From NCBI GenBank assembly GCA_022428005.1, contig JAKMDI010000012.1, forward strand, positions 1 to 64,000: a stretch of DNA of 64,000 nucleotides, in the 5' to 3' direction. Position 1 is the stretch's first letter; each line of letters starts with the position of its first letter. The stretch comes from Flavobacteriaceae bacterium. Lineage in GTDB: Bacteria > Bacteroidota > Bacteroidia > Flavobacteriales > Flavobacteriaceae. Shown one piece after another: positions 53,104 to 62,923 of this stretch. A model generated the notes under the pieces. The model saw only the letters and a program-made list of their open reading frames with translations. It was not told the origin of the DNA and made no database searches. The position numbers were made by a program, and so were the translations under genes.

Positions 53104-53815
53104 GAAGTATATCGATCGATTTTATTTTACCAAAATTTTCGAGATGTAAATTATAATAATCTAGCAAAACAACTAATAATTTTGTCCTAATTGTATTCGG
53201 TACACTGATTTGTTTCAATTGGTCAAACTTTATGCCAAGTAACTCTTTAAAAGCAACTACAACTGGACCGCTGACCAGGAACTTCGAAGGCGTATTGCTG
53301 CAAAAACACCCAGTTTCCATATCGAAATAGTCCTCATTAATTGACGATTTATTGGGGTAAAACCCCAAATGATGACTGAGTTCAGTCATGAATTTTAAGT
53401 GAAAAATCGGTGAAAAAGATTGGGTTTCCAAATAGATGATTTTCTCTTCAATAAATTGATAGAGTTGTGGGTTGGGGGCTCCTTCCTCAGAGATCACACG
53501 CGATAAAACCTCCCCTAAGAATTGCCCTACTGTATTTTTTTTTATGTCCGTTGGAATCTCATTTAAAGGATAATGTAAATGAGCTTCCCGGATAAAGAGA
53601 AGTCCTTCGCTGTTCTCGTTTTTTATTAGAGTAATCAAGCGGATAAGGCTCAAGGATTGAAACAGTGACTTACTTAACCTCCCTTTTTTGGAATTCAGAA
53701 TTCCCTTAAGCAAAAAAGATTTTAACCCAATTTCTTTGCAATAACAACGAGCAATGAGATCCGCATCACCGAATTTGAGTGTATTGAGAACAATAGCTTG
53801 AGTTTCAATCAACAT
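53087..53815 (-). CDS. recO: DNA repair protein RecO
   Basis: From MLIETQAIVLNTLKFGD the product is 242 residues. It has the OB-fold N-terminus (IVLNTLKFGDADLIARCY), the LKGILNSKKGRLSKSLFQ stretch, and a helical C-terminus with C-x-C-type region (GCFCSNTP). The start was set at 53815, as the in-frame ATG at 53863 would overlap gdhA. It loads RecA with RecR. It lies 13 bases after gdhA. Confidence 0.92.
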   Translation of the reverse strand: MLIETQAIVLNTLKFGDADLIARCYCKEIGLKSFLLKGILNSKKGRLSKSLFQSLSLIRLITLIKNENSEGLLFIREAHLHYPLNEIPTDIKKNTVGQFLGEVLSRVISEEGAPNPQLYQFIEEKIIYLETQSFSPIFHLKFMTELSHHLGFYPNKSSINEDYFDMETGCFCSNTPSKFLVSGPVVVAFKELLGIKFDQLKQISVPNTIRTKLLVVLLDYYNLHLENFGKIKSIDILHEIFR

Positions 53816-53828
53816 GATCAAATAGCGC

Positions 53829-55169
53829 TTAAACGACCCCTTGTGCAAGCATGGCATCGGCAACCTTTACAAAGCCAGCTATGTTTGCTCCTTTTACATA
53901 ATTCACATATTGTTTTTCTTCACCAAAATCCAAACAAGATTGGTGGATATCCGTCATAATGGTTTTTAACTTGGCGTCTACTTCTTCACGGGTCCAATTA
54001 TACCGCAACGAGTTTTGAGCCATCTCCAAGCCAGAAACGGCAACACCGCCCGCGTTAGAGGCTTTTCCTGGAGCAAATAAAATTTTATGTTCAGAGAAAA
54101 GATGAATGGCTTCTGGTGTGGAAGGCATATTGGCGCCTTCCCCAACGCATGAACAGCCATTTTTAATCAATAAGTCCGCGTCTTTGTCGTTCAATTCATT
54201 TTGGGTTGCACATGGTAAAGCTACGTCGCAAGGAATTCCCCAAGGAGTTTTATTCGCAATGAATTCGGCTTTAGGATATTTGTCGAGATAGGCGCTGATA
54301 CGCGACCGTTTAATATTTTTTAATTCCATTACATGGGCTAATTTTTCTTCATTGATTCCCTCAGCATCATAAACATATCCAGAAGAATCAGACAATGTCA
54401 ATACCTTAGCCCCCAGATGAATGGCTTTTTCAGCAGCATATTGCGCCACATTTCCACTGCCAGAAATCACCACCTTTTTTCCTTTTAAGCCCGCTCCGTG
54501 ATGTTCTAACATTCTGTCGACAAAATAAACGACACCATATCCTGTTGCTTCCGGGCGGATCAGTGATCCTCCCCAGGATATCCCCTTCCCTGTGAGCACT
54601 CCAGTGAACTCATTTTTTAAGCGTTTGTACTGCCCAAAGAGGTATCCTATTTCTCTACTACCAACTCCAATGTCTCCTGCGGGGATGTCCCTATTGGGAC
54701 CAATATGGCGAAAAAGCTCGGTCATAAAGCTTTGGCAAAAACGCATTACTTCTGTATCTGATCTCCCTTTGGGATTAAAATCCGACCCTCCTTTTCCCCC
54801 TCCCATAGGAAGTGTCGTTAAGCTATTTTTAAAGATCTGCTCAAAAGCCAAAAACTTTAATACACTGAGATTTACACTGGGGTGAAAACGCAACCCCCCC
54901 TTATAAGGTCCGATGGCGGAATTCATTTCGATTCTGTAACCCCGATTTACCTGAATTTCTTCTTCGTCATCAATCCAGGCAACCCTGAAGGAAACCACGC
55001 GTTCTGGTTCAACCATACGGAGCAGTATATTTTGGCCATAGTACACATCGTTTTTTACAATGTATGGAATCACTGTTTCAGCAACTTCGGTAACCGCTTG
55101 CATGAATTCAGGTTCGTTTTGATTTCTTCTTTTTACTTCCGCTAAAAAACTCTTGATTACTTTATCCAT
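53829..55169 (-). CDS. gdhA: NADP-specific glutamate dehydrogenase
   Basis: The 446-residue protein has the GDH signature LPMGGGKGGSDFNPKGRSD with catalytic lysines, the GSGNVAQYAAEKAI Rossmann motif and FAPGKASNAGGV. The length fits the hexameric small-subunit class. It assimilates ammonium into glutamate or works in reverse. Confidence 0.96.
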   Translation of the reverse strand: MDKVIKSFLAEVKRRNQNEPEFMQAVTEVAETVIPYIVKNDVYYGQNILLRMVEPERVVSFRVAWIDDEEEIQVNRGYRIEMNSAIGPYKGGLRFHPSVNLSVLKFLAFEQIFKNSLTTLPMGGGKGGSDFNPKGRSDTEVMRFCQSFMTELFRHIGPNRDIPAGDIGVGSREIGYLFGQYKRLKNEFTGVLTGKGISWGGSLIRPEATGYGVVYFVDRMLEHHGAGLKGKKVVISGSGNVAQYAAEKAIHLGAKVLTLSDSSGYVYDAEGINEEKLAHVMELKNIKRSRISAYLDKYPKAEFIANKTPWGIPCDVALPCATQNELNDKDADLLIKNGCSCVGEGANMPSTPEAIHLFSEHKILFAPGKASNAGGVAVSGLEMAQNSLRYNWTREEVDAKLKTIMTDIHQSCLDFGEEKQYVNYVKGANIAGFVKVADAMLAQGVV

Positions 55170-55224
55170 CTTCGATAATTATTCAAATAAAATTACATTT
55201 TTATGATGTAAAAGGGTTTATGAT

Positions 55225-56583
55225 TTACCCAAAAAGTGTGGAGACCAAAGCCTCGATTTTAGAAACAGCCAACACATTGATCGACCCATTTGGCTTCCCA
55301 ATTTTTGCAAATTTGGAAATGACTATAGTATTAAAACCCAACTTGGCCGCCTCTTGAACGCGTTGCTCTGTTTTTGGAACAGGTCGAATTTCTCCCGATA
55401 GTCCAACCTCTGCCGCAAAACAGAAATTATCGGGAACATCTGTGTCGTGATAGCTGGAGAGTATGGCAACAATTACTGCCAGATCTATTGCAGGATCCGC
55501 TATTGTAATGCCGCCAGTAATATTGATAAAAACATCTTTGGTACCCAGAGCAAAACCAGCTCTTTTTTCTAAAACAGCCAAAAGCATATTCAGCCTTTTG
55601 GTGTTATATCCTGTAGTGGTTCTCTGAGGTGTACCGTAAACTGCTGTGCTCACAAGCGCCTGAATTTCAATCATCAAAGGACGTATTCCCTCGATCGTTG
55701 CTGCAATGGCATGACCGCTTAATTTTTCATCTTTTTCCGATATCAACAATTCACTGGGATTCGAAACAGCCCTGAGCCCCTGTGATTGCATTTCATAGAT
55801 TCCTATCTCAGAAGTGGCACCAAAGCGATTTTTCTGTGTCCTTAATATCCTGTAAATATGATTCCTATCACCCTCGAAATGCAAGACGACATCCACCATG
55901 TGCTCTAATATTTTTGGACCGGCTATTTGACCATCTTTGGTAATATGACCTACCAAAAAAACAGGAACATGGGTTTCCTTTGCAAATCGAATAAATTCTG
56001 CCGTACATTCTTTGATTTGGGAAATGCTTCCCGGTCCGCTGTCAATATAATCGGTGTGTAAGGTCTGAACAGAATCAATAATAACCAATTGGGGCTCTAA
56101 GGATTCGATTTGAGAAAAGATATGCTGTGTTTTGGTCTCACTGAGAATATAACAGTTTTCAGAGGAGGTGTTCATGCGATCCGCACGAATTTTGATCTGT
56201 TGCTGACTTTCTTCCCCAGACACATAGAGGACTTTGTGACCTATTGTCATTGCGATTTGAAGCAGTAAAGTAGATTTTCCAATACCAGGCTCTCCCCCCA
56301 AAAGCATCAGTGCTCCTGGGATAATCCCTCCGCCCAAGACCCGGTTCAGCTCAGCATCATGGGTGTCAATTCTAGATTCAGAAGAAATTTCAATTTCTTG
56401 GACTTTGATAGGTTTGGAAACAACCCTGGATTTATTTTCGCTTTTCCAGCTTTTATTATCCCCCTTTTCAATCACCTCCTCGGTCAAGGTGTTCCATTTT
56501 TTACAAGAGTTGCATTGCCCTTGCCATTTGGCGTGTTGGGTGCCACAATTTTGACAATAAAAAGCTGTTTTTACTTTACTCAT
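55225..56583 (-). CDS. radA: DNA repair protein RadA
   Basis: The 452-residue protein has a zinc finger (C10-x2-C13 and C27-x2-C30: CQNCG, CNSCKKW), Walker A GGEPGIGKSTLL, the RadA-specific KNRFG, and a Lon-type C-terminal domain. It helps branch migration in recombination. It is in a unit with a membrane protein, panD and panC. Confidence 0.96.
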   Translation of the reverse strand: MSKVKTAFYCQNCGTQHAKWQGQCNSCKKWNTLTEEVIEKGDNKSWKSENKSRVVSKPIKVQEIEISSESRIDTHDAELNRVLGGGIIPGALMLLGGEPGIGKSTLLLQIAMTIGHKVLYVSGEESQQQIKIRADRMNTSSENCYILSETKTQHIFSQIESLEPQLVIIDSVQTLHTDYIDSGPGSISQIKECTAEFIRFAKETHVPVFLVGHITKDGQIAGPKILEHMVDVVLHFEGDRNHIYRILRTQKNRFGATSEIGIYEMQSQGLRAVSNPSELLISEKDEKLSGHAIAATIEGIRPLMIEIQALVSTAVYGTPQRTTTGYNTKRLNMLLAVLEKRAGFALGTKDVFINITGGITIADPAIDLAVIVAILSSYHDTDVPDNFCFAAEVGLSGEIRPVPKTEQRVQEAAKLGFNTIVISKFAKIGKPNGSINVLAVSKIEALVSTLFG

Positions 56584-56601
56584 ACTGGGAATAAATGGAT
56601 T

Positions 56602-57564
56602 TTACTTTTGGCGGTTTACCAAAGGTAACGCAAAAAATGCCATGGCACCAAACGTAACCACCATAAGCGTTTGGCAGGTCCACATGATCCATCCGAAGGC
56701 CAAACCAGATTCTTTGGAAATTCCAAAAGCAATCAAAACAAGTGAAACCGAATAGGGATAAATCCCAATACCCCCGTTGGTTGCTGAAATTGAGAGTCCC
56801 CCAACGACAAAAGCAGGGATCAATGCGTTCATGCCCAAACCTACAGTTTCTGGGATGGAAAATTTTATTACCCAAAACATCAGTACATACATCAGCCAGA
56901 TAAAAAAAGTATGAGCGATGAACTGTAATTTGTTTTTCATGTAATAAATGGAAATCATCCCTTCCCAAAGGTCATTGATAAAGTTTTTGATTTTTTTAAT
57001 CATGGGGTGACGCGATCGGCTGAGGAATTTTCGAAATCCAATGAAAGTCAAAGTGGCGAGGAACAATACTACAATCAGTTGGAAAAAATTCAAATTTTCA
57101 ATTTGAAGCGCGTCAACAATCAAATCGTATTGGAGAATCAGGGCCAAAAAAACCAAGCCAATTAAGATGATGAGGTCCACCACACGTTCTGCAATTACGG
57201 TTCCAAAGCCTTTCTGAAAAGGAATGTTTTCGTAGCGATCCAAAGCGCTTGCTCTGAGCAGTTCCCCAGAGCGGGGAATGCCAAGGTTGGAGATATAACC
57301 AATGAGTACCGCCAAAATAGCGTTTATGGTTTTTGGGCGGTAGCCAAGTGGCGCCAATAAATATTGCCAACGAATGGCCCTGGAAATATGGCTTAGAATT
57401 CCGAAAAAAGTTGACGCAAGTACAAATCTATAATCAGCATTTTTGATGTACTTATAAATACTGTCTCGATCTTCAGGGGTTGTGTTTTGATAGCTGAGAT
57501 AAATGAAAAAAAACCCAACAGCCAAGGGGATTATTATTTTTGAAAGTGATAGAACTTTCTTCAA
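56602..57564 (-). CDS. Lysylphosphatidylglycerol synthase TM-region-like (UPF0104)
   Basis: The 320-residue protein has about 8 membrane segments and the family pattern RWQYLLAPLGY, LGIPRSGELLRASAL, and SISATNGGIGIYPYSVSLV. It lacks the soluble synthase half of MprF, so it is a flippase-like membrane protein of unknown substrate. It lies between panD and radA. Confidence 0.88.
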   Translation of the reverse strand: MKKVLSLSKIIIPLAVGFFFIYLSYQNTTPEDRDSIYKYIKNADYRFVLASTFFGILSHISRAIRWQYLLAPLGYRPKTINAILAVLIGYISNLGIPRSGELLRASALDRYENIPFQKGFGTVIAERVVDLIILIGLVFLALILQYDLIVDALQIENLNFFQLIVVLFLATLTFIGFRKFLSRSRHPMIKKIKNFINDLWEGMISIYYMKNKLQFIAHTFFIWLMYVLMFWVIKFSIPETVGLGMNALIPAFVVGGLSISATNGGIGIYPYSVSLVLIAFGISKESGLAFGWIMWTCQTLMVVTFGAMAFFALPLVNRQK

Positions 57565-57568
57565 TACT

Positions 57569-57919
57569 TTAGGTTAAACGGTTGGTGTCTTCGTCTGGAA
57601 AAATTACGGTAGGTTTAAAGTTTTTCGCTTTTTCAAATTCCATTTGAGCATATCCAATGATGATAACGATATCTCCTCTTTGAACTTTTCTGGCGGCAGG
57701 GCCATTTAGGGTGACTTCGCCACTTCCCCTGCTGCCCTCTATAATATAAGTTTCGAGTCGCTCACCATTGTTGATGTTAACGACCTGTACCTTTTCACCA
57801 ATCAAAAAATTTGCAGCATCGATTAAATCACGATCAATCGTGATGCTCCCTATGTAGCTCAGGTCGGCGTCGGTTACTTTAACGCGATGAATTTTTGATT
57901 TTATTACTTCTATAAGCAC
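57569..57919 (-). CDS. panD: Aspartate 1-decarboxylase
   Basis: The 116-residue proenzyme has the self-cleavage site G24-S25 (YIGSITID) that makes the pyruvoyl group, and the [10 protein letters not shown] strand. It makes beta-alanine for pantothenate. It follows panC by 17 bases. Confidence 0.96.
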   Translation of the reverse strand: MLIEVIKSKIHRVKVTDADLSYIGSITIDRDLIDAANFLIGEKVQVVNINNGERLETYIIEGSRGSGEVTLNGPAARKVQRGDIVIIIGYAQMEFEKAKNFKPTVIFPDEDTNRLT

Positions 57920-57936
57920 GGCACAAATTTAATGAT

Positions 57937-58776
57937 TTAAGACATATCCAAATTATCAATCAGCCTTATTTTTCCTAAATAAACTGCGATAAAGGCCCTT
58001 CCCGTACCTGGGCTTTGTTTAAAGTCGATCTCCTGAAGTGTTTTGGGATCACATATCACAAAATAATCCAACTTTAAAGAATCATTTTTTTTGAAAAAAT
58101 CATGGACGATTTCACGTAGCGCTCGGTAGCTTAAAAGGGCAGATTGGGCCTTAAGCAGTTGTAACAACTGAAATATCATGGGGGCTTTTTTTCGATCTTC
58201 CACTCCCAACAATTGGTTGCGGGAACTCATCGCAAGCCCATCGGGTTCTCTAATAATAGGACAGCCGATAATTTTTGTATTTAAGGCCAAAGCTTTTGAC
58301 AACTGTTCGATAACCCGCAATTGCTGAAAATCTTTTTCACCAAAATAAGCCCGATTGGGCTGGAAAATTTCTAAAAAATAGGAAACAACAGTGGCCACAC
58401 CATGAAAGTGATTTTTTCTTTTTACCCCTTCCATGGGTTCATCCAGTCCCCCGAGATTAAATGATTTAGCTGTAATATTATTCCCATACACATCTTCCAC
58501 TGCTGGGGTGTAAACAAAAATATTCCCCCTGAATTGTTCTATTTTTTTTATATCGGCATCTAAGTCTTGGGGATAGCGCTCCAAATCGGTTTTATCATTA
58601 AATTGTGTGGGGTTGATAAAAATGGTGACCAAAACAGTGTTGTTTTCCTTTAGTGCTCTTTCTATGAGGGTCATATGGCCTTGATGCAAAGCCCCCATTG
58701 TGGGGACCATTCCAAGTGGACGTATTGGGTCAGAAAATTCATCAACCCAGGATTGGGATGAATTGAAAACATTCAT
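57937..58776 (-). CDS. panC: Pantothenate synthetase
   Basis: The 279-residue protein has MVPTMGALHQGHMTLI (HIGH-like), FINPTQFNDKTDLERYP, and FGEKDFQQL. It joins pantoate and beta-alanine. It is divergent from the glycogen-synthase-like gene across 100 bases. Confidence 0.97.
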   Translation of the reverse strand: MNVFNSSQSWVDEFSDPIRPLGMVPTMGALHQGHMTLIERALKENNTVLVTIFINPTQFNDKTDLERYPQDLDADIKKIEQFRGNIFVYTPAVEDVYGNNITAKSFNLGGLDEPMEGVKRKNHFHGVATVVSYFLEIFQPNRAYFGEKDFQQLRVIEQLSKALALNTKIIGCPIIREPDGLAMSSRNQLLGVEDRKKAPMIFQLLQLLKAQSALLSYRALREIVHDFFKKNDSLKLDYFVICDPKTLQEIDFKQSPGTGRAFIAVYLGKIRLIDNLDMS

Positions 58777-58876
58777 TGGCTTAAAATTAACAGGCTTAAA
58801 GATACAGAATTCGGCATATTCCGTATAATTTTTGTAATTTCGCAGAACTTTTGCCCTCTCGAATAACAGAGAATTA

Positions 58877-59683
58877 ATGAAAGATAAAAAGGTTCTAAAT
58901 ATCTCGTCTGAGGTGGTTCCCTACCTGCCCCAGACCAATCAAGCTATAAGTTCGTTTCAAATTCCAAAGAACATTAATGATCATGGAGGTCAAACGAGAA
59001 TCTTTATGCCACGCTATGGTCTTATCAATGAAAGAAGACATCAGCTACACGAGGTCATCCGGCTTTCAGGGATGAATTTGGTGATCAATGATGTAGACAT
59101 GCCCCTAATTATCAAGGTCGCCTCTATCCCAAAAGAGCGGATGCAAGTTTATTTCATTGACAATGAAGAGTATTTTAAAAGACGTGCCATCCTTCGCGAT
59201 GACAAGGACAAGTTGTTTCCAGACAATGATGAAAGAATGATTTTTTTCACCAAAGGAGTCATAGAAACTGTAAAAAAATTAAACTGGGCCCCAGATATAA
59301 TTCATCTGCACGGCTGGTTTACCGCTCTTTTCCCGCTCTATATAAATACTTATTACAAGGACGATCCTATTTTTTCTAACAGTAAAATAATTACATCCGT
59401 CTATAAAAAAGACTTTGAAGGGGTCCTTTCTAACGATTTTTACAATAAGGTTGCTTTTGATGAAATTCCTGCGGACCACATTAAAAACTTAAAAAAAGCT
59501 GATTTTGAAAATTTAGTTCAGCTCAGTTTAAACTTTTCTGACGGATTTGTAATGGCAGATTCAGAAACCCCCAAATCCATTGAAACGTACTCCCATAAAA
59601 AAGAAATACCTGGCCTCACTTATGAAGCCTCCCAGGATAAAGATGCTTTCGTAAATTTCTATTCTAATCATATTTTAAAATAG
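58877..59683 (+). CDS. Glycogen/starch-synthase N-domain protein, shortened
   Basis: The 268-residue protein corresponds only to the N-terminal GT5 half: VLNISSEVVPY, LNDHGG-like INDHGGQTRIFMPRYG, and IIHLHGWFTALFP (HxHGW). The KxGGL motif that binds ADP-glucose is replaced by QTNQ (18-21), and the C-terminal GT-B domain is missing. It may be inactive or have a new role. It lies 3 bases before the DUF4270 gene, in one operon. Similar short proteins occur at this place in Flavobacteriia, so this is not a fresh truncation. Confidence 0.8.
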   Translation: MKDKKVLNISSEVVPYLPQTNQAISSFQIPKNINDHGGQTRIFMPRYGLINERRHQLHEVIRLSGMNLVINDVDMPLIIKVASIPKERMQVYFIDNEEYFKRRAILRDDKDKLFPDNDERMIFFTKGVIETVKKLNWAPDIIHLHGWFTALFPLYINTYYKDDPIFSNSKIITSVYKKDFEGVLSNDFYNKVAFDEIPADHIKNLKKADFENLVQLSLNFSDGFVMADSETPKSIETYSHKKEIPGLTYEASQDKDAFVNFYSNHILK

Positions 59684-59686
59684 TAA

Positions 59687-61516
59687 ATGTATTTTTTAAG
59701 AATGAACTTCAGTCTGGTGACTGCTTTTTTCTTTGGATTCTTTTTGCTGGTGTCTTGTGATAAAGACTACCATGCAGCTGGATCAGAGCTTCTTTCTGAA
59801 ACAGGATTAGAATCTCAATCGCACGAGGCCCCTGTTTTTTCTTACCAACGAAAAGTAGACTATTTTCAAACCGATGGGCTTCCTTTGGCCCAACTGGGAA
59901 GGATCGAAATCCCAGGTTTAGGAACCACTGAAGCCAGCATCACTGCAAAACTAACTTCCGCTATCGATCCCGTTTTTGGGAATTTCAGTCAGCAAAGTGA
60001 AATTGATGGGGATGCCTCTAACCCAGCCGTTATCAATGAAAATGAAACCATTACCAATGTTTACTTAGAAATTCCTTTTTTTAACAATAGAGACGACAAA
60101 GATGCTGATGGCGTTATCGATGCGTTGGACGTCGATCCTGAAGACAGAGATAGTGATACCGATGGCGATGGTGTAAGTGATTATAGTGAGACTACCGCAA
60201 ACTTGAACCCACTCAGCCAAGACAGTGATGGAGATGGCATTCTGGACAGTGTAGACTTAGACAACAGCAGTTATGAGTACGAAAACAGCACCTATCAAAT
60301 TGATTCAATCTATGGAAATCGAGAATCCTCATTTAACTTAAAGGTGTATGAACTCAAATATTTTTTGTCAAAATATGACCCGGCTACCGATTTCGAAAAA
60401 GAATCCAACTATTTCTCAAATACCGATTTTTACGAAAGAGGATTTTATGGCGACAAGCTTCATGACGACCCCGTTCAGTTAAATTTTGAAGAGCTCCGGT
60501 TCTTATACCAATATGACGACCCCGCTACAGAGGATGTGGACGAACGACAAAAAATCGGTGCGCGCCTCACTCCCAGGATAAGGGTTCCTTTGGACCATGC
60601 GTTTTTCCAAGAGAAAATCTTAGATCAGGAAGGACAAACTGTTTTTTCTGACGAAGAAAGTTTTTCTACGCATTTAAGAGGATTAATCATTCAAACCGAT
60701 CAACTTAGCGATGATCTGTACATGTTGTTGGACATAAGAAATGCACAAATTCGTATCGAGTATGAATACGATGAAGTCGACACAAAAGGCACCGTAGCTA
60801 CTTCAGACGACACCACTTCAAAATCGACGGATACATTTTTGTTACCGTTTGGCCTTCATTTCAACACCATAAGACAAGAGCAGTTGAGCCCTGAATTGGA
60901 TCAAGAAATTATGGCCACACAAGCCAACACACCCTCTCAAAAAATGTACCTTGCTGGGAATGGTATTTTTTCTACCCTGCGTTTATTTGAACCAGATCTA
61001 GAGGGACGCAACACATTGGACGTGCTAAGAGAGAATGACTGGATCATCAATGAAGTTAACATGGTCTTGTATGTAGATCAATCCGTTTACAGCGGTCTCG
61101 AGTCCAGCCTCCTGCCCGATCGTCTTTATTTGTATAAATATAAAACAGGAGCACCACTAACCGATTTCAATATCGACAACACCGCCAACGACGAAATAAG
61201 AAATAGGGATAAATACATTTATGGCGGAATACTGGAAAAAGATGATGCCGGACGCCCTTATCGTTATACTTTCAAAATAACAGACCATGTTAATCGTTTG
61301 ATCAGAAATGACTCGACCAATGTGGAGTTAGGATTGGTTCCCTCCAGCGGTATTAACAACATTAACTCGAAAAGAGCTGAACTTATGGACCAGCAATTTA
61401 TAAATTACCCCTCCACAGGAATTCTAAATCCCAAAGGCGTTATTCTTCACGGTCACAATAGTCAATCCAATCCTGCTGGAGATCTCAAATTAGAGATTCT
61501 TTACACAGCCTATTAG
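59687..61516 (+). CDS. DUF4270 lipoprotein with calcium-binding repeats
   Basis: The 609-residue protein has a lipoprotein signal (LLVSC; start here or 15 bases later) and the DUF4270 layout. At about 140-190 there are four D-x-D-x-D-G-type stretches (DKDADGVID, DSDTDGDGVSD, DSDGDGILD), thrombospondin-type-3 calcium loops. It is a surface lipoprotein; the function of DUF4270 is unknown. It follows the glycogen-synthase-like gene by 3 bases. Confidence 0.85.
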   Translation: MYFLRMNFSLVTAFFFGFFLLVSCDKDYHAAGSELLSETGLESQSHEAPVFSYQRKVDYFQTDGLPLAQLGRIEIPGLGTTEASITAKLTSAIDPVFGNFSQQSEIDGDASNPAVINENETITNVYLEIPFFNNRDDKDADGVIDALDVDPEDRDSDTDGDGVSDYSETTANLNPLSQDSDGDGILDSVDLDNSSYEYENSTYQIDSIYGNRESSFNLKVYELKYFLSKYDPATDFEKESNYFSNTDFYERGFYGDKLHDDPVQLNFEELRFLYQYDDPATEDVDERQKIGARLTPRIRVPLDHAFFQEKILDQEGQTVFSDEESFSTHLRGLIIQTDQLSDDLYMLLDIRNAQIRIEYEYDEVDTKGTVATSDDTTSKSTDTFLLPFGLHFNTIRQEQLSPELDQEIMATQANTPSQKMYLAGNGIFSTLRLFEPDLEGRNTLDVLRENDWIINEVNMVLYVDQSVYSGLESSLLPDRLYLYKYKTGAPLTDFNIDNTANDEIRNRDKYIYGGILEKDDAGRPYRYTFKITDHVNRLIRNDSTNVELGLVPSSGINNINSKRAELMDQQFINYPSTGILNPKGVILHGHNSQSNPAGDLKLEILYTAY

Positions 61517-61677
61517 GCATCACACCGCCCAATCCAAAAGCTAAGACAGAATTATTTTTAAAATAATAATTACTGATCATAAAATAAATATTAATATATT
61601 TTACTTATAATTATGGGTTAATCGCCCATATACACTTTGGTAAACGCTTGTGAATCTCAATTAAGTATAGGAAAAAA

Positions 61678-62721
61678 CTATTGATATATTTTATTTGATA
61701 GTATTTGTCTAATATAGAGCAAGGCCACACATACTCCAGCATTGATTAGTGCTATTTTCCATCCCCAAAAAACAGTGCTCAGCAAAAGAATAAGACCCCA
61801 CCACAGCGAAAACAATACCAACCCAGCACAAATTTTAATGGAACTATAAAATACAATATCATCAAAAAGTTGTAAGATTTTCTTTAAGGCAAATAAAGGA
61901 GGCTGGTTGGGCAACGAAAATAAACTGATAATGACTTTTTCCCAGCGGTTTGTTGCTGAAGATTTTACAACAGGAAGACTTTGTTCTTGGATGCCTTTTT
62001 TTAACACATCAAACGCAAGTCGGGTGTTTCCCGAATGAATAAATTTTTTCCTGTGGGGATATTGATCGTCTTTATCGGGAAGCCACATGCATTTTTTCAT
62101 GGCATCACTCAACTCGGCCCTGATTTTATTGATTACGATCGGTTTTTCCGAATCCCCCGCTTTAAAACGATCCAAAGCTATGGGAGTGCCAAAAACCAAA
62201 TGAAGGTCACAAAAAGGCTGAATGTGGTGTCCATAATTGATCCCAACAGGAACAATGTAAACAGGATTATCCGATGCTTCTTGAGCTTCATAAGCCAATC
62301 GACTACTTCCTTTGGACAAAGATTGGAGATAGTACTCACTGTGATGAGAGGCTTCAGAAAACATCATTACCCACTGATTGCTTGAAAGAATACGCTTACA
62401 TTTTTCAAAAATGGCTTCGTTCTTCTTCAGGCTGGCATAGCCATTCCTGATTCTGTAAACAGGGAGCATACTCAAGGCGTCTAAAAACCACTGAAACGGG
62501 CCGCCAAAAACATCACTTCGCGTTAGAGATGTTACCCTTTTGGGAATATTACTGCCCACCAATAGTGGATCCAAAAACGCCCCTTGATGATTCGGGGAAA
62601 ACAATACCCCCCCTTCTTTGGGAATGTTTTCCAAGCCATAAATTTTAATTTTTCTAAAATAAAAATGACTGGCAAACTTAAAAGTGTATTTAATGATTAT
62701 GTAAAAGAGTTTTTTCATCAA
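61678..62721 (-). CDS. PlsC-like acyltransferase
   Basis: The 347-residue protein has the acyltransferase block I as NH-x5-D (NHQGAFLDP at about 44-52), SLTRSDVFGG, block III MMFSEASHH, and two C-terminal membrane segments. It probably acylates a glycerol phosphate or another lipid. It is divergent from an acyl-CoA synthetase gene, 202 bases apart. Confidence 0.85.
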   Translation of the reverse strand: MMKKLFYIIIKYTFKFASHFYFRKIKIYGLENIPKEGGVLFSPNHQGAFLDPLLVGSNIPKRVTSLTRSDVFGGPFQWFLDALSMLPVYRIRNGYASLKKNEAIFEKCKRILSSNQWVMMFSEASHHSEYYLQSLSKGSSRLAYEAQEASDNPVYIVPVGINYGHHIQPFCDLHLVFGTPIALDRFKAGDSEKPIVINKIRAELSDAMKKCMWLPDKDDQYPHRKKFIHSGNTRLAFDVLKKGIQEQSLPVVKSSATNRWEKVIISLFSLPNQPPLFALKKILQLFDDIVFYSSIKICAGLVLFSLWWGLILLLSTVFWGWKIALINAGVCVALLYIRQILSNKIYQ

Positions 62722-62923
62722 GCTTTTGTTGTAATAGCATATGGCTCATAAACGGTTCTTTGATTCATACTAAATAATCATTGGATACAATTTAATAAAA
62801 ACAATAAAAATAGGAGTGTATCGCCCTGTCTGATATAGAAATTTGTTAGAAGCTTGTTTTTTTTATTATATTAAAAAAATTTATTGGCTGGTAACGGTCA
62901 AAAAATAATTAAAACCATTTTGA

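Noticed and set aside
53816-53863. Sixteen-residue N-terminal extension of RecO
   Set aside because: It would overlap gdhA and adds residues not found at the start of the OB fold.
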